From contig NZ_JAQMHX010000005.1 of assembly GCF_028331445.1 (NCBI RefSeq), forward strand, positions 310,001 to 374,000: 64,000 bases of DNA, in the 5' to 3' direction. This document shows, in pieces, positions 34,391-43,324 of this stretch. This stretch comes from Candidatus Phyllobacterium onerii (GTDB taxonomy: Bacteria; Pseudomonadota; Alphaproteobacteria; Rhizobiales; Rhizobiaceae). Position 1 is the first letter of the stretch. Each line of letters opens with the position of its first letter. Under the pieces are notes generated by a model. It saw nothing but the letters and a program-made list of their open reading frames with translations, made no database searches and had not been told where the DNA came from. A program made the translations under genes and the position numbers.

Positions 34391-35791
34391 ATGTTTCTGT
34401 CGGTTTTCGATCTGTATAAAATCGGCATCGGTCCGTCGAGTTCCCATACGATGGGCCCGATGACTGCTGGCAGCCTGTTTCTTGAGGAACTCAAGAGCGG
34501 GCAATGGCCGCGGCCGACGGGCGTCAAGGTCGATCGTTTGCGCGTGCATCTGCATGGTTCGCTGGCTTTTACCGGCATCGGCCACGCGACCGATCGGGCT
34601 GTCATTCTCGGGTTGTGCGGCCTGTTGCCGGCGACCGTTGATCCAAACGAGATGGACGCACTGCTTGAGACCGTGAAACAGACCAAGCGCATTTCGCCCG
34701 AAGGCCATCCGTCCTATCGCTTCGATCCGGCGACCGATCTCATCATGGATCGGCGGACGCCGCTTCCAGGTCACGCCAACGGCATGGCATTTGAAGCCTA
34801 TGACGTCGATGACCGGCTGCTCTTGCGCCGGATTTTCTATTCGGTTGGCGGCGGTTTCGTCGTGACCGAAGAAGAGCTGGAGGCTGCGAAAACCCGCACA
34901 GCGCCGAAGCCGGAACATCCGGTACCGTTCCCATTCAAGAATGCCGCTCAGATGATGAGCATGGCGAAGGAAAGCGGCCTTTCCATTGCTGAAATGAAAC
35001 GCAGCAACGAAGAAGTCTTCATGAGCCGCGATGAGCTGAACGCGGGTCTCGACCGGATCTGGGCTGCGATGCGCTCCTGTATCGATCGCGGCCTGGAGCA
35101 AGAGGGCATCATGCCGGGCGGCCTCAAGGTCAAGCGGCGCGCACGCTATCTGCACGATCGCTTGCAGGAAGAGTGGCGGCAAAACCGCATCAATCCGCTG
35201 CTCGCCAATGACTGGCTCTCTGTCTATGCGATGGCGGTCAATGAGGAGAACGCAGCGGGCGGGCGCGTCGTGACGGCGCCAACCAATGGCGCTGCTGGTG
35301 TCGTTCCTGCGGTGCTGCGCTACTATCTGCATTTCCACGACGATGCCGACGAAAACGGCATCCGCGATTTCCTGCTGACCTCGGCGGCTATCGGCGGGGT
35401 GATCAAGACCAACGCTTCGATCTCCGGTGCGGAAGTCGGTTGTCAGGGCGAAGTGGGTTCCGCTTCCGCTATGGCTGCCGCCGGGCTTGCCGCAGTGCTT
35501 GGCGGTTCGCCTGAACAGATCGAAAATGCCGCTGAAATCGCACTGGAGCATCATCTCGGCATGACCTGCGATCCAGTTGCTGGTCTTGTGCAGGTGCCCT
35601 GCATCGAGCGCAATGCGCTTGGTGCGGTGAAGGCGGTTACAGCAGCTTCGCTGGCGGTCAAGGGCGATGGCACGCATTTCGTGCCGCTGGATGCTTGCAT
35701 CGAAACGATGCGGCAGACCGGCGTCGACATGAATGAACGTTACAAGGAAACCAGTCTTGGCGGGTTGGCCGTCAATGTCGTCGAGTGTTAA
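34391..35791 (+). CDS. sdaA: L-serine ammonia-lyase (L-serine dehydratase), single chain
   Basis: A 466-residue iron-sulfur serine dehydratase converting L-serine to pyruvate and ammonia. The amino-terminal beta domain begins with the typical [21 protein letters not shown] and the carboxy-terminal alpha domain carries cysteines for the 4Fe-4S cluster ([29 protein letters not shown]). Serine from glycine plus methylene-tetrahydrofolate could feed it, making it a logical end of the betaine route 12 kb away, though no link is visible in the sequence. Confidence 0.93.
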   Translation: MFLSVFDLYKIGIGPSSSHTMGPMTAGSLFLEELKSGQWPRPTGVKVDRLRVHLHGSLAFTGIGHATDRAVILGLCGLLPATVDPNEMDALLETVKQTKRISPEGHPSYRFDPATDLIMDRRTPLPGHANGMAFEAYDVDDRLLLRRIFYSVGGGFVVTEEELEAAKTRTAPKPEHPVPFPFKNAAQMMSMAKESGLSIAEMKRSNEEVFMSRDELNAGLDRIWAAMRSCIDRGLEQEGIMPGGLKVKRRARYLHDRLQEEWRQNRINPLLANDWLSVYAMAVNEENAAGGRVVTAPTNGAAGVVPAVLRYYLHFHDDADENGIRDFLLTSAAIGGVIKTNASISGAEVGCQGEVGSASAMAAAGLAAVLGGSPEQIENAAEIALEHHLGMTCDPVAGLVQVPCIERNALGAVKAVTAASLAVKGDGTHFVPLDACIETMRQTGVDMNERYKETSLGGLAVNVVEC

Positions 35792-35945
35792 AAGACCTTT
35801 GCCAATCCACCCTGTTGGTCATCTGACGCGATTTTCTGCGCTTCCGGTGCTCACGAACCAACAAGTCCGCTGCGCTCCCGTACTCGAAAACCGCACCAGC
35901 TAAATCATCAGGCTGAACTCTCAACAGGTCTTTTGCGGCGCTTGT
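35790..35945 (+). repeat. palindromic intergenic element, copy R4
   Basis: Diverged copy with core TTTTCTGCGCTTCCGGTGCT (from about 35831), then CTGCGCTCCCGTACTCGAAAA. It is bounded by an 8-base perfect inverted repeat, AAAAGACC (35790-35797) and GGTCTTTT (35938-35945), starting at the stop codon of sdaA. Confidence 0.65.
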
Positions 35946-35999
35946 GGAGAAGCCGCCATTATGGTTGACGCCACAACCTGAAAGCGTAAATGCTAGAGC

Positions 36000-36437
36000 A
36001 TGGCCCTCAATCTCGTAAAACTCTGCGTCGGATGCAGCGCGATCGAAGAACTCGCGGCGTGGATCGATTTCAAACTCGACGAACGCAGACGGGCAGGGTT
36101 GCCGGCTGAACAATTCCACACGACCCGCATGGTACCAAAGCGCGTCGAGGAACTGCTCGACGGCGGATCGCTCTATTGGGTGATCAAAGGCAATGTCCAA
36201 TGCCGCCAGCGACTGACGGATATCAGGACCTTTACCGACGATGAAGGTATATCGCGCTGCCACCTTGTGCTCGACCCGCGCATCATTCCAACGGAATGGC
36301 AGCCTCGCCGGGCATTTCAGGGCTGGCGTTACCTGACCAGTGAAGACGCGCCATTCGATGAAGGACACGGCAAGATGGGGCGGGCAAAACTGCCGCCAGA
36401 ACTTCGCAACGAGCTTGCGGCTCTAGGCTTGCTCTAG
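36000..36437 (+). CDS. DUF1489 family protein
   Basis: A 145-residue cytoplasmic protein of the DUF1489 family, common in Hyphomicrobiales and of unknown function. Recognisable segments are the opening LNLVKLCVGCSAIEEL, TRMVPKR near residue 42, and the GGSLYWVIKGNVQCRQ region. There are no membrane spans or signal peptide. It shares its TAG stop with a convergent small gene through a CTAG palindrome. Confidence 0.8.
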   Translation: MALNLVKLCVGCSAIEELAAWIDFKLDERRRAGLPAEQFHTTRMVPKRVEELLDGGSLYWVIKGNVQCRQRLTDIRTFTDDEGISRCHLVLDPRIIPTEWQPRRAFQGWRYLTSEDAPFDEGHGKMGRAKLPPELRNELAALGLL

Positions 36438-36703
36438 GAAACCCGAAGTCTTACCGCTGACACGCCGTTGCGGCTGTCAGAGTGCAAACGCAGCCGGACA
36501 GGCGGCATTGCGGCGCGCCGCGTGCGCGCAGCCTGACAAAGCAGGACATTCACCAGATCCATGGTCTTGAAGGCAGAATTGCCGCGGCGCAGGTCAGCAA
36601 TTTTCATTGCAGCCTGTTGCAGGGCCTGCATGCCGCCGAAAAATGGCCTGGTTTCTCTGGCTGTCAGATCAGCCTGGCTATGTATTTCTGTGGTACTGGA
36701 CAT
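36434..36703 (-). CDS. small hypothetical protein
   Basis: An 89-residue frame with an AAAGGG ribosome-site-like sequence about seven bases before its ATG. The product is hydrophilic, rich in Arg and Ala, with no motif I recognise. In favour of a real gene: an exact convergent join with DUF1489 (shared CTAG), a start well clear of other genes, and location between two minus- and plus-strand neighbours otherwise leaving over 300 bases empty. Not certain. Confidence 0.45.
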   Translation of the reverse strand: MSSTTEIHSQADLTARETRPFFGGMQALQQAAMKIADLRRGNSAFKTMDLVNVLLCQAARTRRAAMPPVRLRLHSDSRNGVSAVRLRVS

Positions 36704-36753
36704 TCGCAAAACCCTTTACGCTATACAAATCGGGGTCTTTCAGATCGCGTGCC

Positions 36754-38136
36754 TTACGATTGCGGAGCAATGGCAAAGCAGTTGAATTTCTGGCGTTTCA
36801 GTGCGGCACAAGCAGTGTTGGCTTCTTTGGCGGAGGGGATGCCGGCAAAGCGAGCGCGGTGATAGGTTGTCGAACCCTTCTGGAACTTTTCCGTATAGGG
36901 CGAGAGTGCTGCGATCGGACCGCCAACCTGCGCGGCGGCCTTGGATAGCATTGCCTTGGCTTCCTCCGAGCTGCCGACCGAAGCGATCTGCACCATCCAG
37001 CCGCCCGAAGGCGCCGATGCGGTGGTCACCGGATCGACCTCGTCCACATCGCCTTCGCCGATTTCAACCTTCGGCGACGGAGCAGGGACATGCAAAATAC
37101 GTTCGGCTGGCGATGGAGTTGGTGCGGGTTCTGCGTAGGCCGTCACGACCTCTGCTGGCTGTTCGGCCATTGCCTGCTTACGTTGAACGGGGATTGGTGC
37201 CTCTTCGCTCGCGGGGAGTTCAATAGCTGCGACCTCGACCTTGCTGTTCTTGCGCGAAGCAATCAGATTGCCGCCATCACGGCGCGACGCCGCCGGAAGA
37301 TACTTGGCAATGAGACCGGCCATCTGGGCATCGCGTGCTGGCGTGCTGGACCCACCCATGACGACGGCGACGAGCTTCTTCCCGTCAGTGCTGACCGACG
37401 AAACGAGGTTGAAACCGGAAGCGCGGGTATAGCCGGTCTTAATACCATCAACACCCTGTATCTTGCCGAGAAGGCGGTTGTGGCCAACGATACGGCGGCC
37501 ACGATAGCTGAAGCTCCGAGTGGAGAAGTAGCTGTAATACTGTGGAAAATGCTCACGAAGAGCGACGCCCAGCAATGCGAGGTCGCGCGCGGACGAATGC
37601 TGGTTGGGGTCGGGCAAGCCGTTTGCGTTGCGGAATTGCGTATTTCGCATGCCAAGTTGGCGGGCCTTGTTGGTCATCATCACTGCAAAGCGTGGTTCAG
37701 AGCCGCCGAGGAATTCCGCGATGGCTGTGGCCGAGTCGTTTGCCGATTTGGTGATGAGCGAGAGAATCGCAGCTTCCGCGCTGATCGTCTGTCCGGGCTG
37801 GAAGCCAACCTTCGTTGGCGGCTGCGCTGCCGCATAGGCGGAAACTGGAATTGGCGTTGATTTGGAAACCTTGCCGGATGCCATTGCATCGAACAGCATA
37901 TAAATCGTCATCATTTTCGTCAGGGATGCCGGGTAGCGCTGTGCATCCGCATTGGATGAATACAGCGTCTTGCCCGTATTGGCATCGACGACGATAGCCG
38001 CTTCTTTCGAAGCTGCGGCTGCCGAAGGCGACTCGGCGATGTTTATCCCGGCGCCTAACAGCAGAGCCAGAAATGCATAACCCAATTTTTGTACGTAGTT
38101 GGAACCTTGGTGGGCCTTATGATGCACAATCAACAC
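36754..38136 (-). CDS. D-alanyl-D-alanine carboxypeptidase (penicillin-binding protein) with SPOR domain
   Basis: A 460-residue serine peptidase of the S11 family. Active-site motifs are SLTK (nucleophile serine, about residue 71), SAN in KSANDSA, and KTG in DGIKTGYTRAS. A signal peptide or anchor occupies residues about 15-43. The middle is Pro/Glu/Ala rich, and the last 80 residues form a SPOR domain (GGWMVQIASVGSSEEAKAML) that binds denuded septal peptidoglycan. It would trim pentapeptide in the periplasm, probably at the septum. The start is GTG (38136 or 38127); there is no ATG near the signal peptide. Confidence 0.9.
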   Translation of the reverse strand: MLIVHHKAHQGSNYVQKLGYAFLALLLGAGINIAESPSAAAASKEAAIVVDANTGKTLYSSNADAQRYPASLTKMMTIYMLFDAMASGKVSKSTPIPVSAYAAAQPPTKVGFQPGQTISAEAAILSLITKSANDSATAIAEFLGGSEPRFAVMMTNKARQLGMRNTQFRNANGLPDPNQHSSARDLALLGVALREHFPQYYSYFSTRSFSYRGRRIVGHNRLLGKIQGVDGIKTGYTRASGFNLVSSVSTDGKKLVAVVMGGSSTPARDAQMAGLIAKYLPAASRRDGGNLIASRKNSKVEVAAIELPASEEAPIPVQRKQAMAEQPAEVVTAYAEPAPTPSPAERILHVPAPSPKVEIGEGDVDEVDPVTTASAPSGGWMVQIASVGSSEEAKAMLSKAAAQVGGPIAALSPYTEKFQKGSTTYHRARFAGIPSAKEANTACAALKRQKFNCFAIAPQS

Positions 38137-38316
38137 CTGCTCGAATATGCGCGTAGAAACTTTCCTGATGACCCTGATACATCAGAACGAATTCGTGGAC
38201 TTTAGTCGAACCAGCGTTACCAAACTGTTTATGGTAACCGAGCCGTTCATCTTTTCCGCGATATTTCGGTTAAATTTTAGATGAATATTGCAGTGCGGTA
38301 TGAATTTGACTTTTTG

Positions 38317-38325
38317 TGCACCGCA
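38317..38325. promoter_or_regulatory. TGC-N3-GCA site in the phasin promoter, candidate PhaR operator
   Basis: TGC-acc-GCA lies just after a TTGAC -35-like element and 50 bases before the phasin ATG. PhaR repressors of phasin genes bind TGC-N3/4-GCA motifs. A wider 7-bp inverted repeat, GTGCGGT (38293-38299) and ACCGCAC (38320-38326), brackets the -35. Confidence 0.4.
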
Positions 38326-38346
38326 CCCTACCTGTGAGTGGGTAGG
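38326..38346 (+). promoter_or_regulatory. hairpin in the phasin 5' leader
   Basis: CCCTACC-tgtgagt-GGGTAGG gives a 7-bp stem 28 bases before the start codon. It may stabilise the abundant phasin mRNA or mark the transcript start; role unknown. Confidence 0.35.
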
Positions 38347-38373
38347 AAATTTCAACTTTGAAAGGATCTACAA

Positions 38374-38706
38374 ATGGCCACTCCGTTCGAAACTCTGAAT
38401 GAATCGAGCAAGGAATTTGCCAATACCGCGATGAAGAGCGTTTCGGCTCTCACCCATGGGTTGCACACGATCGCCAATGAGGCGGCCGACTATTCCAAAA
38501 AATCATTCGAAGAGAGCAGCGCACTCATCGAAAAGCTGGCTACCATCAAGTCGCCTGAACAGATATTTGAAACCCACAGCGTCTTTTCGAAAAAGGCATA
38601 TGAAGCCTTTGTTGCTCAGGCGACGAAATTCGGTGAGCTCTATGCCGATCTCGCCAAGGAAGCCTACAAGCCCTATGAGGCAGCCGTAGCGAAGGTGACG
38701 AAGTAA
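38374..38706 (+). CDS. phasin family protein
   Basis: A 110-residue, almost entirely helical amphipathic protein of the phasin (PHASIN_2-like) family, which coats polyhydroxyalkanoate granules or, in some rhizobia, has a general stress role. Typical stretches are SSKEFANTAMKSVSALTHGL and KYAYEAFVAQATKFGELYAD-like repeats of Ala/Lys/Phe. The ribosome site is GAAAGGA. A strong terminator follows, so it is transcribed alone, as expected for a highly expressed gene. No PHA synthase is in the window. Confidence 0.85.
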   Translation: MATPFETLNESSKEFANTAMKSVSALTHGLHTIANEAADYSKKSFEESSALIEKLATIKSPEQIFETHSVFSKKAYEAFVAQATKFGELYADLAKEAYKPYEAAVAKVTK

Positions 38707-38727
38707 ATATCATCTACTTCGTCACTA

Positions 38728-38766
38728 AAAAAAGCCCGGCTGCCACGCGCAATCGGGCTTTTTTTA
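38728..38766 (+). terminator. Rho-independent terminator of the phasin gene
   Basis: AAAAAGCCCG and CGGGCTTTTT form a stem around a 13-base loop, followed by a run of T. It lies about 20 bases after the stop. Confidence 0.85.
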
Positions 38767-38877
38767 TTTCTGCGGGGCAATTCGGCCTTTGCAACCGCAA
38801 CTTGATATTGCAAGCTTCAGGAGAGGGCTTAAAATCAAGCCAGAGCGACCTACATAGAATGCATAAAGCTACACACT

Positions 38878-39255
38878 ATGAGAATGCGGGTATCGGAAGA
38901 GATGAAGCGGTTTTCACCCATGATGCAGGATGAGGACAAGGGAAGCGGCAACGGCCCCGGCCGGGGAACGGCTGTCATAACCCGGACCAAACCCAAACTG
39001 AAAAAGCCCAGTCTTTATCGCGTGTTGCTTCTGAATGACGATTACACACCCATGGAATTCGTCATTCACGTCCTGGAGCGGTTTTTCCAGAAGAACAGAG
39101 AAGATGCCACACGCATCATGCTCCATGTGCATAATCATGGGGTCGGAGAATGTGGTGTCTTTACCTATGAGGTCGCGGAGTCCAAGATGACCCAAGTCAT
39201 GGACTATGCGCGGCAAAACCAACATCCGCTGCAATGCGTGATGGAGAAAAAGTGA
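38878..39255 (+). CDS. clpS: ATP-dependent Clp protease adaptor ClpS
   Basis: ClpS delivers N-degron substrates to ClpAP. The conserved adaptor core is clear: [20 protein letters not shown] and [17 protein letters not shown], with Asn-Asp-Asp of the N-end pocket. The frame from 38878 gives 125 residues; the initial 14 residues are atypical and a start at 38920 (111 residues) would match the usual MQDED-type beginning. No site has a strong Shine-Dalgarno. clpA follows after six bases, as usual. Confidence 0.92.
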   Translation: MRMRVSEEMKRFSPMMQDEDKGSGNGPGRGTAVITRTKPKLKKPSLYRVLLLNDDYTPMEFVIHVLERFFQKNREDATRIMLHVHNHGVGECGVFTYEVAESKMTQVMDYARQNQHPLQCVMEKK

Positions 39256-39261
39256 GGTTTC

Positions 39262-41730
39262 ATGCCATCTTTCTCACCTAGTCTGGAGCGCGCCCTGCAT
39301 CAGGCGCTGACAATTGCCAACGAGCATCATCACGAATATGCGACGCTGGAGCATCTGCTTCTCGCGCTGATCGATGATCAGGATGCAAGCAGTGTCATGC
39401 GTGCGTGCAATGTCGACTTGGCTCAACTGACGCGAACTGTGACCGACTACGTCGACAACGAACTGGATAACCTTGTCACCGGTTACGATGAGGATTCGAA
39501 GCCGACTGCGGCTTTCCAGCGCGTTATCCAGCGTGCGGTCATCCACGTCCAATCGTCCAACCGCGAAGAAGTGACCGGAGCCAACGTTCTTGTTGCTATT
39601 TTTGCCGAACGCGAAAGCCATGCGGCTTTCTTCCTGCAGGAACAGCAGATGACCCGCTACGATGCGGTCAACTACATTTCCCATGGAATCTCCAAGCGCC
39701 CTGGCGCCTCGGAGCCGCGCACCCCGCTCGGAGCCGAGAGCCCCAACGAAGACAGCCATGCTGCCGAGTCGGAAGAGGGTGCGACCAAGAAGAAGCAGGA
39801 TGCCCTGTCGGCCTACTGCATCAACCTGAATGATCGCGCCAAAGCTGGCAAGATTGATCCGCTTATCGGCCGTGATCAGGAGATCAACCGGACGATCCAG
39901 ATCCTGTGCCGCCGTTCGAAGAACAATCCGCTTTACGTCGGCGATCCCGGTGTTGGCAAAACCGCGATTGCCGAAGGTCTCGCCAAGCGCATCGTCGAAG
40001 GCAAGGTTCCAAGCGTCCTCAGCGATGCGACGGTATTCTCGTTGGATATGGGCACATTGCTTGCAGGAACACGCTATCGCGGTGATTTCGAAGAACGTTT
40101 GAAGCAGGTCATCAAGGAGCTCGAAGAGTTTCCGGGTGCGATCCTGTTCATCGACGAAATCCACACGATTATCGGTGCCGGCGCCACGTCCGGTGGTGCT
40201 ATGGACGCTTCCAATCTCTTGAAGCCAGCGCTTTCGACGGGTGCCATTCGTTGCATCGGTTCAACGACTTACAAGGAGTTCCGCCAGTTCTTCGAGAAGG
40301 ACAGGGCGCTTGTACGGCGTTTCCAGAAGATCGATGTCAATGAGCCGTCGATCCCCGATGCTATCGAGATCATGAAGGGCCTTCGGCCGTATTTCGAAGA
40401 CTTCCACAAGGTCAAGTACACCGTGGAGGCGATCAAGTCGGCGGTGGAACTTTCAGCGCGCTACATCAATGACCGCAAATTGCCGGACAAGGCGATCGAT
40501 GTCATCGACGAGACCGGTGCCAGCCAGATGCTGTTGCCGGAAGCGAAACGCAAGAAGTCGATCGGCGTCAAGGAAATCGAAGCAACCATCGCCACGATGG
40601 CCCGCATCCCGCCGAAGACTGTTTCGAAAGATGACGAAGCCGTGCTCTCCAATCTAGAGGCGGAACTGAAGCGCGTTGTCTACGGTCAGGATCTTGCCAT
40701 CGAAGCGCTGTCGTCATCGATCAAGCTGGCACGTGCCGGCCTGCGCGAGCCGGAAAAGCCAATCGGGTCCTACCTGTTCTCCGGTCCGACCGGCGTCGGC
40801 AAGACCGAAGTCGCCAAGCAATTGGCTGCCTCGCTCGGTGTGGAACTCCTGCGTTTCGACATGTCGGAATACATGGAGCGTCACACGGTATCGCGCTTGC
40901 TCGGTGCACCTCCCGGTTATGTCGGCTTCGATCAGGGTGGCCTTCTGACCGACGGCGTCGATCAGCATCCGCATTGCGTGCTGCTGCTCGATGAAATCGA
41001 AAAGGCGCATCCAGACCTGTTCAATATCCTGTTGCAGGTCATGGATCATGGCAAGCTGACGGATCACAACGGCAAACAGATCGATTTCCGCAATGTGATT
41101 CTGATCATGACGACCAATGCGGGCGCGTCCGATGCGGCGAGAGCGGCAATCGGCTTCGGTTCGTCGCGTCGTGAAGGCGATGACATGGAAGCGATCAACC
41201 GGCTGTTTACACCGGAGTTCCGCAACCGTCTCGATGCGATCATTCCGTTCGGTGCGTTGCCGGTTCCGGTTATCCATCAGGTGGTGCAGAAGTTCGTCAT
41301 TCAGCTCGAGGCACAACTTGCCGACCGCGGTGTGACATTCGATCTGCAGCCGGAGGCCATCGCATGGCTTGCCGAGAAGGGCTACGATGACCGCATGGGC
41401 GCCCGGCCGCTTGGCCGCGTCATTCAGGAGCACATCAAGAAGCCGCTGGCCGATGAGGTGCTGTTTGGCAGGCTGAAGAAGGGCGGTACAGTCCGCGTTT
41501 CGGTTGCCGAGAAGCCTGATGGTTCGAAAGGTCTGGTTCTCGACTACATCGCCGACGAAGTGGTGGTGAAGCCGAAGAAGGAAATACCGGTCGAAAAGAA
41601 GCCATTGGCGAAGAAGAAGCCGGCACCGAAGAAGCCGCTTGAAAAAGCGGGAGCCGATGTGTCAGCCACCAGGAACGTCGCTTCGCTGCCACCCAAGGCG
41701 TCGGTGCCAAAAGTGCCGCGGAAGAAATAA
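39262..41730 (+). CDS. clpA: ATP-dependent Clp protease ATP-binding subunit ClpA
   Basis: An 822-residue AAA+ unfoldase partner of ClpP. It has an amino-terminal Clp_N double repeat (1-140), Walker A1 GDPGVGKT (from residue 227), Walker B1 GAILFIDE, Walker A2 GPTGVGKT (from 508) and Walker B2 [13 protein letters not shown]. There is no ClpB middle coiled-coil, which sets it apart from ClpB. After the D2 small domain comes a Lys/Pro/Ala-rich tail of about 55 residues ([17 protein letters not shown]), absent in E. coli ClpA. Confidence 0.95.
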   Translation: MPSFSPSLERALHQALTIANEHHHEYATLEHLLLALIDDQDASSVMRACNVDLAQLTRTVTDYVDNELDNLVTGYDEDSKPTAAFQRVIQRAVIHVQSSNREEVTGANVLVAIFAERESHAAFFLQEQQMTRYDAVNYISHGISKRPGASEPRTPLGAESPNEDSHAAESEEGATKKKQDALSAYCINLNDRAKAGKIDPLIGRDQEINRTIQILCRRSKNNPLYVGDPGVGKTAIAEGLAKRIVEGKVPSVLSDATVFSLDMGTLLAGTRYRGDFEERLKQVIKELEEFPGAILFIDEIHTIIGAGATSGGAMDASNLLKPALSTGAIRCIGSTTYKEFRQFFEKDRALVRRFQKIDVNEPSIPDAIEIMKGLRPYFEDFHKVKYTVEAIKSAVELSARYINDRKLPDKAIDVIDETGASQMLLPEAKRKKSIGVKEIEATIATMARIPPKTVSKDDEAVLSNLEAELKRVVYGQDLAIEALSSSIKLARAGLREPEKPIGSYLFSGPTGVGKTEVAKQLAASLGVELLRFDMSEYMERHTVSRLLGAPPGYVGFDQGGLLTDGVDQHPHCVLLLDEIEKAHPDLFNILLQVMDHGKLTDHNGKQIDFRNVILIMTTNAGASDAARAAIGFGSSRREGDDMEAINRLFTPEFRNRLDAIIPFGALPVPVIHQVVQKFVIQLEAQLADRGVTFDLQPEAIAWLAEKGYDDRMGARPLGRVIQEHIKKPLADEVLFGRLKKGGTVRVSVAEKPDGSKGLVLDYIADEVVVKPKKEIPVEKKPLAKKKPAPKKPLEKAGADVSATRNVASLPPKASVPKVPRKK

Positions 41731-41732
41731 TC

Positions 41733-41762
41733 AAAAAGGCCACCTTCGGGTGGCCTTTTTCT
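41733..41762 (+). terminator. Rho-independent terminator of clpS-clpA
   Basis: AAAAAGGCCACC-ttcg-GGTGGCCTTTTT: a perfect 12-bp stem with a stable UUCG loop and T-run, three bases after the clpA stop. Confidence 0.92.
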
Positions 41763-41796
41763 TGATGGCATCCGCTCTTCCGTTTATCGCTGAGGC

Positions 41797-42552
41797 ATGG
41801 CTGATTCCGGATTGCCCTCCCACCATGCGGATGAGAACCTGAGGACCCGTTTTTCGTGGTTTCTGTCAGGCGCATCTCTGATCACCAGCATTCCTGCGTT
41901 GATCCTGATGACAGCGCATGTAGGCTTTGCTGGCTTTGCCAGTGAAAATGGCGTGCCCCTGCTGCAGGCGACATTCATGGTCGCCATCATCTGGGCTCTT
42001 CCGGCCAATATCGTTCTGATCGGTGCAATTGCGGGCGGTTATTCCCTATTTGGCGCGGCAATTGCGGTCGGCCTGTCGTCGATCCGCTTGATGCCAATGG
42101 TAGCGGCCTTCGTACCGGAAATGCGCGGGCCCAAGACCCGGAAGATTACCTTGCTGTTCCTGTCGCATTTCATTGCTGTCACCGCTTGGGTAATGGGCAT
42201 GGACCGGCTCAAGCACGTTCCACGCGATATGCGAACGAGTTATTTCGCCGGTCTTGGCATTACGTTGACGTTGACCAACACCCTCGTGGTGGCCATTGTT
42301 TATTTTCTTTCGACCGACTTTCCACCAATGGTTTTCGCTGCGTTGTTCTTTTTGACGCCAATGTATTTTTTGACCTCGCTGTGGGGTTCGGCGCGTGATC
42401 GATCGATCCATGTCGCTATGGTCTCCGGCCTGCTGCTGTTCCCGGTCATTCATTCCATCGCGCCGGCCTATGATCTGCTGCTGACCGGCGTTGCCGGAGG
42501 GATTGTGACCATGGCTTATGTGCATCTGGCCAAGAGGAGAGCCACCAGATGA
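41797..42552 (+). CDS. azlC: AzlC family branched-chain amino acid transport permease
   Basis: A 251-residue inner-membrane protein of the AzlC family, the large subunit of a two-part branched-chain amino acid exporter. It is strongly hydrophobic with about six to eight spans and the family segment LSSIRLMPMVAAFVP. It overlaps azlD by four bases (ATGA). It begins 66 bases after the clpA terminator, so it has its own transcript. Confidence 0.85.
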   Translation: MADSGLPSHHADENLRTRFSWFLSGASLITSIPALILMTAHVGFAGFASENGVPLLQATFMVAIIWALPANIVLIGAIAGGYSLFGAAIAVGLSSIRLMPMVAAFVPEMRGPKTRKITLLFLSHFIAVTAWVMGMDRLKHVPRDMRTSYFAGLGITLTLTNTLVVAIVYFLSTDFPPMVFAALFFLTPMYFLTSLWGSARDRSIHVAMVSGLLLFPVIHSIAPAYDLLLTGVAGGIVTMAYVHLAKRRATR

Positions 42553-42896
42553 CCTGGCAGAGCCTAACTGATTGGTGGTGGCCCTATCTGTTCATCCTGC
42601 TTGCAGGGTGGTTGCCCACCGATGTCTGGCGGTTCATCGGCGTGTTCATCGGTGGCCGGGTCAGTGAAGAGTCCGAGGCTTTGATCGCAGTGCGGGCCGT
42701 CGCCACGGCGCTTGTCGCCGGGGTCATCGCCCAATTGATCCTCTACCCAAGCGGGGCGCTGGCGGAGACCTCCGTGTTTCTTCGGATAGGTGCAGCCGCG
42801 GCAGGCTTCGTTGCATATCTCGCGCTCGGCAGACGTGTGATCATCAGCGTGATTGCCGGCGAAGCCGTTCTGCTCTGCGGATTGTTGTTAGCCTAA
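42549..42896 (+). CDS. azlD: AzlD domain protein, small subunit of the AzlCD exporter
   Basis: A 115-residue protein with about four membrane spans, matching the AzlD family by size, hydrophobicity and its position downstream of azlC with an ATGA overlap. The R-x-IGVFIGGRVSEESEALIAVRAVATALVAG region is typical. Its last nine bases overlap the convergent HIT gene. Confidence 0.82.
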   Translation: MTWQSLTDWWWPYLFILLAGWLPTDVWRFIGVFIGGRVSEESEALIAVRAVATALVAGVIAQLILYPSGALAETSVFLRIGAAAAGFVAYLALGRRVIISVIAGEAVLLCGLLLA

Positions 42897-43313
42897 AGCC
42901 TGCCTGATTTTCTCTGCGTTTTCGGCGAGGACGTTCTGATCTTCCATCTCCCCGGTATGCGGCCGCAGCGCGACGCCGTCAAAACGCGGAATGACATGGA
43001 AATGCAGGTGGAAAACCGTCTGTCCGGCGGCCGGTTCGTTGAACTGGATGACAGTGACGCCATCGGCATCGAAGGCCGTTTTGACTGCGCGTGCAAGCTT
43101 CTGTGTGGTGGTGATGACGGCTGACAGACTGGCTTGGTCAACATCCAGAATATTGCGGAATGGCGCCTTGGTTATCGCCAGGCAATGGCCTTTGCCTTGG
43201 GGCATGACGTCCATGAAGGCATAGGTTCCCTCGTCTTCGTAGAGCTTGTGCGATGGGATTTCCCCACGCAGGATCTTCGCGAATATATTGTTTGCATCAT
43301 AGGGTGCGGTCAT
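42888..43313 (-). CDS. HIT family protein (histidine-triad nucleotide hydrolase)
   Basis: A 141-residue histidine-triad protein with the active-site motif HLHFHVIPR near residue 95 (H-x-H-x-H) and the amino-terminal IFAKILRGEIPSHKLYEDE pattern of Hint-type enzymes, which hydrolyse nucleotide phosphoramidates. It lies 11 bases downstream of the FemAB-like gene. Confidence 0.92.
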   Translation of the reverse strand: MTAPYDANNIFAKILRGEIPSHKLYEDEGTYAFMDVMPQGKGHCLAITKAPFRNILDVDQASLSAVITTTQKLARAVKTAFDADGVTVIQFNEPAAGQTVFHLHFHVIPRFDGVALRPHTGEMEDQNVLAENAEKIRQALG

Positions 43314-43324
43314 GGCGTACCTCG

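Noticed and set aside
34370-35677. 435-codon minus-strand frame opposite sdaA
   Set aside because: Complement of a complete serine dehydratase; no family features.
39262-41730. clpA considered as clpB
   Set aside because: No long middle coiled-coil domain, and clpS is directly upstream.
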